Origin: Nitrospira sp.
GTDB lineage: Bacteria > Nitrospirota > Nitrospiria > Nitrospirales > Nitrospiraceae
Direction: 5' to 3'
Length of the DNA: 6,679 nt
Assembly (NCBI GenBank): GCA_025360665.1
Contig: JANYBU010000077.1
Coordinates: 1 to 6,679, forward strand
A model generated the notes under the pieces. It saw only the letters and a list, made by a program, of their open reading frames with translations, had not been told where the DNA came from and ran no database searches. Positions within the stretch are counted from its first letter, which is position 1; every line of letters starts with the position of its first letter. Shown one piece after another: positions 1 through 4,910 of the stretch. Made by a program: the position numbers and the translations under genes.

Positions 1-1
1 C

Positions 2-676
2 GGCTCTACCGGCTGCACCAGCCTGGTGTTCCCCATGGTAGCCGTGCATAACATTCACTCCCTCTTCGGTAACCAAAACGCCATCGCTTCAGGCCTGAAG
101 CGTGCCTTAAGCGTCCGCTTCCCGGGCCGGACGAAAGACGTGGTCGTACTCGCCGGCGACGGTGCCACCGTCGATATCGGCCTCGACATGACACTTCAAG
201 CCTGGTTCCGCCAGGAGAAATTCACCACGATTTGTTTCGATAACGAACTGTACGCCAATACCGGTGGCCAGGAGAGCGGCCTGATGCAGAAGGGGTTCGT
301 GGCCAAGATGGCGCCGGTAGGGAAGCTCTTCGACAAGGTCCGTCTGCCGGAAATCGCTCGCGAATCAGGCTGCCATTACGTGGTTCAATGCACCGTCAGC
401 AAACCGTCCCTCATTGAGAAGGTGGTCCGAAACGCAGTCATGATCGCGCGAGAAATCGGCCCGACCTACCTCCAGCTCTATACGCCTTGCATTCTCGAGA
501 TCGGGAAGAACAGCATGGAAGGGCTCCAGGAAATGCGGGACTCGGAAAAACCAACTGAGCGGTTCGCCTACAAAGAGTATATCAGCGAACCAGCCAAGCA
601 ACTCCTGGCAGAGGTGTCCGCCAAGGACAAGGAAAAGAAGGCCGCTGCAAAACAGCTCGCCTCTCAGGGAGCCTAA
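2..676 (+). CDS. porB: 2-oxoacid (pyruvate/2-oxoglutarate):ferredoxin oxidoreductase, beta (TPP-binding) subunit, 5'-truncated
   Basis: Beta subunit of a cytoplasmic 2-oxoacid:ferredoxin oxidoreductase, which interconverts a 2-oxoacid and CoA with an acyl-CoA and CO2, using thiamine diphosphate and reduced ferredoxin. The gene is open from base 2, so the N-terminus lies outside the window; 224 residues are visible. They begin with GSTGC, a typical beta-subunit cofactor motif. The TPP/Mg motif starts with GDG at 155-163 and ends in the FDNELYANTGGQ block at about 236-271, which matches the conserved D-x-E-x-Y-x-N-T-G-G-Q of pyruvate oxidoreductases. The last 20 or so residues are a Lys/Ala-rich tail. 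It is followed after 24 bases by the gamma subunit. In an organism of this type the enzyme probably runs in the carboxylating direction in the reductive TCA cycle. Pyruvate versus 2-oxoglutarate specificity cannot be decided from this part. The GTG at 26 is an internal valine, not the start. Confidence 0.9.
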   Translation, partial: GSTGCTSLVFPMVAVHNIHSLFGNQNAIASGLKRALSVRFPGRTKDVVVLAGDGATVDIGLDMTLQAWFRQEKFTTICFDNELYANTGGQESGLMQKGFVAKMAPVGKLFDKVRLPEIARESGCHYVVQCTVSKPSLIEKVVRNAVMIAREIGPTYLQLYTPCILEIGKNSMEGLQEMRDSEKPTERFAYKEYISEPAKQLLAEVSAKDKEKKAAAKQLASQGA

Positions 677-700
677 TCCGATTCTGGAGGAGAGACGACC

Positions 701-1408
701 ATGATCAAGAAAAGACTGAACATCCGGATGTCGGGATTAGGCGGACAGGGCGCCGTCACCGCCGCGCATGTCCTGGCGATGGCTGCCAACCGCGACGGCA
801 AGTTTTCGATCTCCAATCCCTTCTTCGGCGCCGAGAAACGCATGGCGCCGGCGGAGAGCTATTGTCGGATCGGCATAGAGCGGATCTATGACCGTGGCGA
901 GTTGGTATTTCCCGACGTCATCCAGGTCTTTCATCCCCAGGTCATCACCATGGGGAAGAGCTACACCATGCCCTTCTACTCCGGCGTGAAGGAAGGTGGC
1001 CTCGTCATCATCAACTCCGACCAGGAGCTTCTGTCAGCAGACGACATTGAACGTCTCAAGGATCTGAATGTTAAGATATTTTATATTGCGGGAACCGAGC
1101 TCGCGATCGAGGTGGCCGGCACCGAGTTATCGACAAATATGACGATGATCGGATCTGTGGCGGGCATCACCAAATGCGTCTCAATGGGATCCCTGGACGG
1201 CGCCTTACAGGAACGGTTCGGAAAGAAGTTCGTCGCCTCTGGTGGAACCGCCTCCTTAGATGAAGCGATCAAGAAGAAATTTGCCAAGAAAGAAATGTTG
1301 TTGGCCAAGAACCTTGCAACCATGCAGGCGGCCTATGAAATCGCCAGTGAATGGGCCGAGAAGAATAAGTATGAGCTGCGAGTCGGCAATCCTGCCGTTG
1401 CGGCTTAA
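701..1408 (+). CDS. porG: 2-oxoacid:ferredoxin oxidoreductase, gamma subunit
   Basis: Gamma subunit of the same oxidoreductase, 235 residues, a complete gene of normal length for the family. The N-terminal part has the conserved glycine-rich motif SGLGGQGAVTAAHVLA (residues 11-26), followed by the NPFFGAEKRMAPAES block (39-53) that corresponds to the family's GAE-x-R-x-x-P segment. In this enzyme family the gamma domain packs on the alpha/beta core and helps bind CoA; this role is taken from the family and is not visible as a single residue here. The ATG at 701 is preceded by a strong ribosome site (GGAGGAGA, about 687-694) at normal spacing. The gene lies 24 bases after the beta subunit and 23 bases before the ferredoxin subunit, so the three are almost certainly co-transcribed. 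Confidence 0.92.
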   Translation: MIKKRLNIRMSGLGGQGAVTAAHVLAMAANRDGKFSISNPFFGAEKRMAPAESYCRIGIERIYDRGELVFPDVIQVFHPQVITMGKSYTMPFYSGVKEGGLVIINSDQELLSADDIERLKDLNVKIFYIAGTELAIEVAGTELSTNMTMIGSVAGITKCVSMGSLDGALQERFGKKFVASGGTASLDEAIKKKFAKKEMLLAKNLATMQAAYEIASEWAEKNKYELRVGNPAVAA

Positions 1409-1431
1409 CGAGAGAGAAGGAACCAGCTCGC

Positions 1432-1710
1432 ATGTATAACGTAGCGCAAGTCATCGACGAGAAATGCGTAGCCAAGAAGGGGTGCCGACTGTGCATCATG
1501 TATTGTCCGGAGGCCAACTGCCTCGACCTCAATCCAAGCAAGATGGTGGCCGAAGTGATCATCGACCGCTGTAAAGGCTGTGAACTCTGCGTGGTCGTCT
1601 GCGACGCGGCCAAGCATCATGCCATCACCATGCAGGCTGTCAGCGCCACAGGACAGCTGATGTCCAAAAAAGGTGAGTCCGCAGCCATTGGGCAAGCCTA
1701 TCAAGGATAA
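1432..1710 (+). CDS. porD: 2-oxoacid:ferredoxin oxidoreductase, delta (2x[4Fe-4S] ferredoxin) subunit
   Basis: Small (92 residues) ferredoxin-like subunit that would carry electrons between the TPP site and external ferredoxin. Two cysteine groups are visible. The first is C12, C18, C21, C25 followed by P26; the second is C47, C50, C53, C57. The second has the classical C-x2-C-x2-C-x3-C spacing, but its last cysteine is followed by Asp, not the usual Pro. The first is C-x5-C-x2-C-x3-CP, three residues wider than normal between its first two cysteines, and an extra cysteine (C30) lies just behind it. The ribosome site GAGAGAAGGA (1412-1421) supports the ATG at 1432. It is the last gene of the operon; hairpins and a terminator follow. 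It could also be labelled the epsilon subunit in five-subunit versions of the enzyme, because subunit letters vary. The function is well supported; the gene letter is less certain. Confidence 0.82.
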   Translation: MYNVAQVIDEKCVAKKGCRLCIMYCPEANCLDLNPSKMVAEVIIDRCKGCELCVVVCDAAKHHAITMQAVSATGQLMSKKGESAAIGQAYQG

Positions 1711-1722
1711 CCGTTTCGTGTA

Positions 1723-1735
1723 GCGGGTCTCCCGC
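1723..1735 (+). other. small GC hairpin ahead of the operon terminator
   Basis: GCGGG-TCT-CCCGC forms a 5-bp stem with a 3-base loop a few bases after the ferredoxin subunit's stop codon and 5 bases before the main terminator stem. Two hairpins in tandem suggest either mRNA 3'-end stabilisation or reinforcement of termination. No T-tract follows this one. Confidence 0.45.
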
Positions 1736-1740
1736 GCAAG

Positions 1741-1771
1741 ACCCCATGGCGCCTGCGCTATGGGGTTTTTT
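1741..1771 (+). terminator. rho-independent terminator of the oxidoreductase operon
   Basis: ACCCCATGGCG (1741-1751), loop CCTG, CGCTATGGGGT (1756-1766), then an unbroken run of six T (1766-1771). The stem is 11 bp with one G-U pair and directly abuts the T run, the textbook arrangement. It separates the operon from the small gene starting at 1797. It also argues against an ATG at 1746 as that gene's start, because that codon lies inside the stem. Confidence 0.88.
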
Positions 1772-1796
1772 GTTGGTGCCGCTCTGGAGGGAACAG

Positions 1797-2066
1797 ATGG
1801 AAACCGAAGACAATGTCATTGATGAGCTTGTTCGAGAGATTGCCGGGCTGATCCACGAGTACCCGAAAGTGCTCGAACGGCGCGCAGCCGATATCCATGC
1901 CAGCGGGAAAGACCCCGAATTGGCGCAGACACTCATCAAGGCGGCCGATACCATGCGAGATAGCGGGAATCTCTATCTGACATGGGCGAAGCACTACGCC
2001 TCCGTCGCAGCAGGCAATACTGACGCAACCTCGGATGAGGACGAAACTCAGGACTTCGACGTATAA
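1797..2066 (+). CDS. hypothetical protein, 89 residues, helical with acidic C-terminal tail
   Basis: I do not recognise this protein. The first 65 or so residues are rich in charged and hydrophobic residues in a pattern that suggests two or three helices (for example DELVREIAGLIHEY and LAQTLIKAADTM). The end is strongly acidic (SDEDETQDFDV). It has no cysteines, no signal peptide and no membrane segment, so it should be cytoplasmic. The ATG at 1797 is chosen because GGAGG lies six bases upstream (1786-1790). An in-frame ATG at 1746 would add 17 residues encoded by the terminator hairpin and is rejected. The gene is cut off from the oxidoreductase operon by that terminator and precedes a tRNA gene, so the context gives no clear function. 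No good promoter is visible in the 25 bases between terminator and start; read-through may supply expression. Existence as a gene is likely from the ribosome site and codon pattern. Confidence 0.7.
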   Translation: METEDNVIDELVREIAGLIHEYPKVLERRAADIHASGKDPELAQTLIKAADTMRDSGNLYLTWAKHYASVAAGNTDATSDEDETQDFDV

Positions 2067-2133
2067 CGGAATATAGGCAGCAGGGCGAGCGATTCTCCTG
2101 ATAGAAAAAAATCTCCCCCCAACAGATATCTTT

Positions 2134-2142
2134 TGCTAGAAT
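2134..2142 (+). promoter_or_regulatory. extended -10 promoter for tRNA-Asn
   Basis: TG at 2134-2135, one base, then TAGAAT at 2137-2142 (5 of 6 to TATAAT). This is an extended -10 element placed 27 bases before the mature tRNA 5' end. No convincing -35 is present: the position 17 bases upstream is a run of C. This is inferred from sequence and position only. Confidence 0.45.
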
Positions 2143-2169
2143 ACGCAGCTCGACGACGGACTGTCTCGT

Positions 2170-2245
2170 TCCCCGGTAGCTCAGTTGGTAGAGCAGCCGG
2201 CTGTTAACCGGCTGGTCGCAGGTTCGAGTCCTGCCCGGGGAGCCA
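2170..2245 (+). tRNA. tRNA-Asn (anticodon GTT), CCA encoded
   Basis: A full 76-base cloverleaf. The acceptor stem TCCCCGG (2170-2176) pairs with CCGGGGA (2235-2241). The D arm is GCTC/GAGC, and the anticodon stem GCCGG/CCGGC holds the loop CTGTTAA with anticodon GTT at 2203-2205. The T arm GCAGG/CCTGC carries the TTCGAGT loop. The discriminator base is G2242 and CCA is encoded at 2243-2245. GTT reads AAC and AAT, so the tRNA is charged with asparagine. All stems pair without mismatch. It is a single gene with its own likely promoter and terminator. Confidence 0.97.
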
Positions 2246-2254
2246 ATCCAGACC

Positions 2255-2290
2255 AAAAGTGGCACATCACTCTAGTGAAGTGCCACTTTT
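2255..2290 (+). terminator. bidirectional terminator after tRNA-Asn
   Basis: AAAAGTGGCAC (2255-2265) pairs perfectly with GTGCCACTTTT (2280-2290). Inside it, TCAC/GTGA adds four further pairs after an A/A mismatch, with loop TCTA. The A run at the 5' side and T run at the 3' side make it work in either direction. It begins nine bases after the tRNA's CCA end. Confidence 0.8.
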
Positions 2291-2326
2291 GCTTTCTCCC
2301 ACCACCGAAAGTCGCTACGCGTAAGA

Positions 2327-2347
2327 CTTGAAAGGTGAAACGTTGAA
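2327..2347 (+). repeat. three tandem degenerate heptamers (NNTGAA)
   Basis: CTTGAAA, GGTGAAA and CGTTGAA lie head to tail. It is short and imperfect. The remainder of the 2291-2464 stretch shows no gene, RNA or clear site that I can support; the open frames there are weakly coding-like shadows without ribosome sites. Confidence 0.35.
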
Positions 2348-2464
2348 CGGAAGACTGCCGACGGCTCTTCTTCCAAAACATTTCACATGTAGCGATTTAC
2401 GTCTCACGGGCCGAATGGCGCTATGCTGGTCCATATAGCTGGCGAGCCTGCGCGCTGCTCCAAG

Positions 2465-2493
2465 TTGACAAGTGATAGACGGCACGGGACAAT
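2465..2493 (+). promoter_or_regulatory. sigma70-like promoter upstream of the broken secreted-protein gene
   Basis: A perfect -35 hexamer TTGACA (2465-2470), a 17-base spacer, then GACAAT (2488-2493, 4 of 6 to TATAAT). Transcription would start near 2500 and give a leader of roughly 65 bases containing the CGGCATA repeats. The fit of the -35 and spacer is good; no independent support exists. Confidence 0.5.
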
Positions 2494-2516
2494 CGCGCAC
2501 CAATTACAATTTGTTT

Positions 2517-2542
2517 CGGCATACTATGCCGGTCGGCATACT
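2517..2542 (+). repeat. CGGCATA half-site cluster (one inverted, one direct copy)
   Basis: CGGCATACTATGCCG (2517-2531) is a 15-base inverted repeat with 7-base arms around one base. The 9-mer CGGCATACT at its left edge recurs directly at 2534-2542, 17 bases on. The cluster sits 25 bases before the start codon at 2567, just downstream of the predicted promoter, where it could be an operator or a leader RNA hairpin. Confidence 0.45.
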
Positions 2543-2566
2543 CCATATTTAGGTTCGGAACGGGCA

Positions 2567-2981
2567 ATGATCCCCAGATCATGTCAACTTGTTCTTACTG
2601 CCATAGTGATAGCGTGGTCCAGCGCTGCATTTGCCGTTTGTCTAGAAGGGCATCCATCTCTAGAGCAGGAGTATCAGAGCAGTACAACCATCTTTGTGGG
2701 CCGTGTTGTCTCTGAGGAGTTCACGCCAGAGTCACAGAACCATCTGGATGGCACCACATATCCGGTAGAGGTTGAAGAAGTGCTCCACGGTTCCCATGCC
2801 AAAACTGTGAAGCTGTTCAGTGAAAACTCTAGCGGGCGGTTTCCCGTGCGGGTGGGGGCCACCTATTCTTGTCTTCGCATACGAGGAGTTGGGTCGGCTT
2901 CAAGTGGACAACTGCGGCAATTTCGGCGAATTGTCTGAAAAGGCCGAGACTCTTGCAGCACTCCGAAGAATGAAGCATTGA
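2567..2981 (+). pseudogene. small secreted protein gene broken by a +1 frameshift
   Basis: Read from ATG 2567, the product begins with a clear signal peptide: R4, a hydrophobic stretch over residues 8-17, and an AFA cleavage motif at 21-23. A mature part follows with the pattern CLEGHPSLEQEY, then IFVGRVVSEEF, VEVEEVLHG and FSENSSGRFPVRVGATY. After Tyr100 (2864-2866) the frame turns to nonsense and stops at 2938. Skipping one base (T2867) restores a matching ending, LVFAYEELGRLQVDNCGNFG and onward, with stop TGA at 2979-2981, giving 137 residues. The mature protein would have two cysteines (C25, C116), possibly a disulfide. The layout resembles small exported proteins of unknown function with a TIMP/NTR-like fold; that family link is a guess from memory of the pattern. 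The ribosome site is weak (GGAACGGG). An attC-like site begins one base after the restored stop. It could be a true decayed gene or a sequencing error. Confidence 0.72.
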
Positions 2982-2982
2982 T

Positions 2983-3045
2983 GCCCAACCAAGCGCTGGA
3001 GTGGACGCGCCAGAAATGCACGCCCCTCAGCGCAAAGCGTTAGCC
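2983..3045 (+). other. integron attC-like recombination site (59-base element)
   Basis: The 5' core GCCCAAC (2983-2989) fits the R'' consensus RYYYAAC. The 3' core GTTAGCC (3039-3045) has the invariant GTT of R' and fits GTTRRRY except at the sixth base. Inside, GCGCTGGAG (2993-3001) pairs with CTCAGCGC (3026-3033) except for one unpaired G, just like the extrahelical base of attC L''/L' arms. A less regular central stem (about 3000-3026) completes the fold. Total length is 63 bases. The two mismatches between R'' and R' lie in the TTAGCC half. In an integrated cassette that half belongs to the downstream sequence, so mismatches are expected. It starts one base after the restored stop codon of the preceding gene, the normal cassette arrangement. 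No integrase or second attC is visible. Confidence 0.68.
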
Positions 3046-3155
3046 GAAGTAAAAGCAGAACCATCGAAATAGTTGTCAGTAATCAGCAAGTCTTTCTCGC
3101 GCATGGAATCCTGGGTACTGGAGGCGCCTGGTGAGGCCCGTTAGGTTGGGGGCAA

Positions 3156-3181
3156 GGCCTTCGAGCCATCTCTCGAAGGCC
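3156..3181 (+). repeat. perfect 10-bp inverted repeat (hairpin)
   Basis: GGCCTTCGAG-CCATCT-CTCGAAGGCC forms a perfect 10-bp stem with a 6-base loop, and CAA/TTG flanks could extend it past one bulged base. No T-tract follows on either strand, so it is not a standard terminator. A smaller hairpin, GTCTTC-AGTGG-GAAGAC, follows at 3188-3204. Both lie in the 219-base stretch between the attC-like site and the hydrolase gene, in which I see no gene and no clear promoter. Confidence 0.5.
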
Positions 3182-3264
3182 ATTGATGTCTTCAGTGGGA
3201 AGACTCCCATCCGAAATTATCGCAACTTGGCAATTCTTACTGCGAAGCCAGGAACCTTTTCCTT

Positions 3265-4257
3265 ATGATGACCTCGATGTCACCCGACTGGCGAGATTTC
3301 ACACCGGCCACCTGGCTTCGCAACCCACATTTCATGACAGTGTTCCCAGGCTATTGGCCTCGCCCAGCGCTCCTTGCCGTAGTCCCGACCGAGTCGCGAC
3401 TCTTCACCACCGAGCCCCACACCCAGTTACTCGGCTTCTGCCACTGGCAGCCACACCGCACAGCATGCCAGACCGTGATCCTCGTACACGGCCTTGAAGG
3501 CTGCAGCGAGTCGCACTATATGCGCGGCATCGCCGCGAAAGCCTATCGCGCGGGATGCAATGTCATCCGGATGAACCAGAGAACCTGTGGCGGAACCGAG
3601 CACCTGACACCGACGCTCTACAACAGCGGCTTGAGTCAGGACTACCGAGCCATCGTCCATGAATTGGCGCGCGTGGATGGATTAGCTCGCATCTGGCTTG
3701 TCGGCTATTCAATGGGAGGGAATCTCGTCCTGAAAGCAGCCGGAGAAACCGGCTCGTCAGAAACAGCAATGGCCGGCGCGATCGCGGTCTGTCCCAATAT
3801 CGACCCCCCGCAATGCGTCGAGGCCTTGGAGCAGCCGCGCAACTGGATCTATCACAGACATTTTCTCGTGAGCTTGAAGGCACGACTCCGTCGAAAGGCC
3901 GAGCTCTTCCCCGGCAGGTGGGATCTCAAGGAGCTCGATGGCATCGCCTGGATGAGCGAATTCGACGACCGCTACACAGCCCCTGACGGAGGGTACGCCA
4001 GTGGAACCGACTACTACAATCGCTCAGGCGCATGCCATGTGCTCGATTCCATCGCCGTCCCCACCCTCATCATCACGGCACAAGATGATCCCTTTATTCC
4101 CTACTCCATGTTTACGGTACCGCTGATTCAGCACCACCCGAAGATTCGAGTGATCGCGCCTCGCCACGGGGGACATTGCGGATTCATTCACTGGACACAC
4201 AACGGAGAAGATCCATACTGGGCAGAGAATCGGATTGTGGACTTCTTGCAAGAATGA
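3265..4257 (+). CDS. YheT-type alpha/beta-fold hydrolase (COG0429)
   Basis: A 330-residue cytoplasmic hydrolase, close to the length of E. coli YheT (about 340). It shows the family's landmarks in order: PHFMTVFPGYWPRP (21-34, matching the HLQT-x-x-P segment); HGLEGCSES (75-83, the oxyanion-hole region); NQRTCGGTE (104-112); and GYSMGGN (147-153) with nucleophile Ser149. Further on are EFDDRYTAPDGGY (232-244), ITAQDDPFIP (270-279) with the acid Asp274 or Asp275, and HGGHCGFIHW (301-310) with catalytic His304. The triad Ser-Asp-His is complete. The family contains carboxylesterases and lipases, but the natural substrate is not known from sequence. Start: ATG 3265, immediately followed by a second ATG at 3268, with AGGAA at 3250-3254 as the likely ribosome site; ATG 3277 remains possible. 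It is a single gene, convergent with the next one. Confidence 0.9.
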   Translation: MMTSMSPDWRDFTPATWLRNPHFMTVFPGYWPRPALLAVVPTESRLFTTEPHTQLLGFCHWQPHRTACQTVILVHGLEGCSESHYMRGIAAKAYRAGCNVIRMNQRTCGGTEHLTPTLYNSGLSQDYRAIVHELARVDGLARIWLVGYSMGGNLVLKAAGETGSSETAMAGAIAVCPNIDPPQCVEALEQPRNWIYHRHFLVSLKARLRRKAELFPGRWDLKELDGIAWMSEFDDRYTAPDGGYASGTDYYNRSGACHVLDSIAVPTLIITAQDDPFIPYSMFTVPLIQHHPKIRVIAPRHGGHCGFIHWTHNGEDPYWAENRIVDFLQE

Positions 4258-4268
4258 ACGTGAGGAGA

Positions 4269-4298
4269 ACCGGCTGCATCGGGCTCGACACAGCCGGT
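4269..4298. terminator. inverted repeat between convergent genes, possible bidirectional terminator
   Basis: ACCGGCTG (4269-4276) pairs with CAGCCGGT (4291-4298). Inside, TCG/CGA adds three pairs across symmetric CA/CA bulges around the loop GGCT. It sits in the 52-base gap between the two convergent stop codons, the expected place for a shared terminator. No T run follows on either strand, so termination strength is uncertain. Confidence 0.5.
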
Positions 4299-4309
4299 GA
4301 ACTTGAAGA

Positions 4310-4768
4310 CTAGGCCGCTTTGCGCAGCTTGCGAGAGTCCATGGCAGCCACAAGTGGCGCGCACTTCTGCACCCAACTCAGAATGAGCCAGGCGCTACTG
4401 GCAACAATCGCTGCAATGAAGATCCAGTTATAGATCCCTTTCCCTGTCTTACTCAGGAACGGATCGCAGACATAGAGCAACACGCCATAGGAAATCGCCA
4501 CGATCGCGAGTGTCGTTACAGGCAGAATCAATGCCCGGTAGGGCATGAGCCACTTCCAGTCATCCGGCGGTTCCGCCGTCAATTGTCGAGCCCCAAACCA
4601 CGCAATCACAAGCACGCCCCCATAGCCGATAAACTGCACCAGGTCGGAGGCATGAAGTTTCCCTATTGTCGTGTCATGGAAAAGCGGGATGTGTCCCAGG
4701 ATCACGGCGAATAAAGACGTCAAAACCATCGCCACCCCATATTCCATCATCCACTTGCGTGCTTTCAT
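4310..4768 (-). CDS. hypothetical four-helix integral membrane protein
   Basis: A 152-residue protein I do not recognise. Four hydrophobic stretches long enough to span the membrane lie at about residues 11-30, 42-61, 77-100 and 112-133. Short polar loops separate them (HDTTIGKLHASD; ARQLTAEPPDDWKW), and the C-terminal tail is basic (DSRKLRKAA). By the positive-inside rule, the basic ends (MKARK and RKLRK) suggest both termini face the cytoplasm. C101 and C136 are the only cysteines; there is no heme- or metal-binding motif. The ATG at 4768 is well supported by GAGGAGGG immediately upstream on the minus strand. The gene is separated from pafA by 142 bases and probably has its own promoter. 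No function can be inferred from sequence or neighbours. Confidence 0.8.
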   Translation of the reverse strand: MKARKWMMEYGVAMVLTSLFAVILGHIPLFHDTTIGKLHASDLVQFIGYGGVLVIAWFGARQLTAEPPDDWKWLMPYRALILPVTTLAIVAISYGVLLYVCDPFLSKTGKGIYNWIFIAAIVASSAWLILSWVQKCAPLVAAMDSRKLRKAA

Positions 4769-4858
4769 ACTACCCTCCTCTCGCGGTCTCTCGCATCACA
4801 TGTTGTCATGAGACGGCAAAGCCATAGAGAAGCATAGCATCTCCTCAACTTGCCTGTT

Positions 4859-4874
4859 TAATCAATTGATTATA
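4859..4874 (-). promoter_or_regulatory. AT-rich palindrome overlapping a consensus -10 (minus strand)
   Basis: TAATCAATTGATTA (4859-4872) is a perfect 14-base palindrome. On the minus strand the hexamer TATAAT (4874-4869) overlaps its edge and could be the -10 of a promoter for the membrane-protein gene about 100 bases downstream. No -35 is found at 16-18 bases. The overlap of palindrome and -10 is what an operator would look like, but the regulator is unknown. Confidence 0.35.
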
Positions 4875-4910
4875 TGGGAAAATTGAAAGGGTGCGCGCTG
4901 GTCAACCCGA

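Noticed and set aside
26..676. GTG at 26 as the start of the oxidoreductase beta subunit
   Set aside because: The frame is open to base 2 and encodes GSTGC, a conserved cofactor motif, before the GTG, so the gene is truncated by the window edge and does not start there.
1746..1796. 17-residue N-terminal extension of the small protein from ATG 1746
   Set aside because: The codons lie in the terminator hairpin and T run, and there is no ribosome site; ATG 1797 has GGAGG at ideal spacing.
2423..2566. 48-residue N-terminal extension of the secreted protein from ATG 2423
   Set aside because: It runs through the predicted promoter and repeat cluster and would bury the signal peptide, which must be N-terminal; ATG 2567 starts right at the signal peptide.
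2170..3264. tRNA-Asn as attachment site of a genomic island covering the cassette-like patch
   Set aside because: I looked for a repeat of the tRNA 3' end further along in this stretch and found none, and no tyrosine integrase gene is present in the window.
3183..3497. Plus-strand open frame overlapping the start of the hydrolase
   Set aside because: The overlapping frame encodes the full set of hydrolase motifs, while this one is Pro/Arg/His-rich shadow sequence with no ribosome site.
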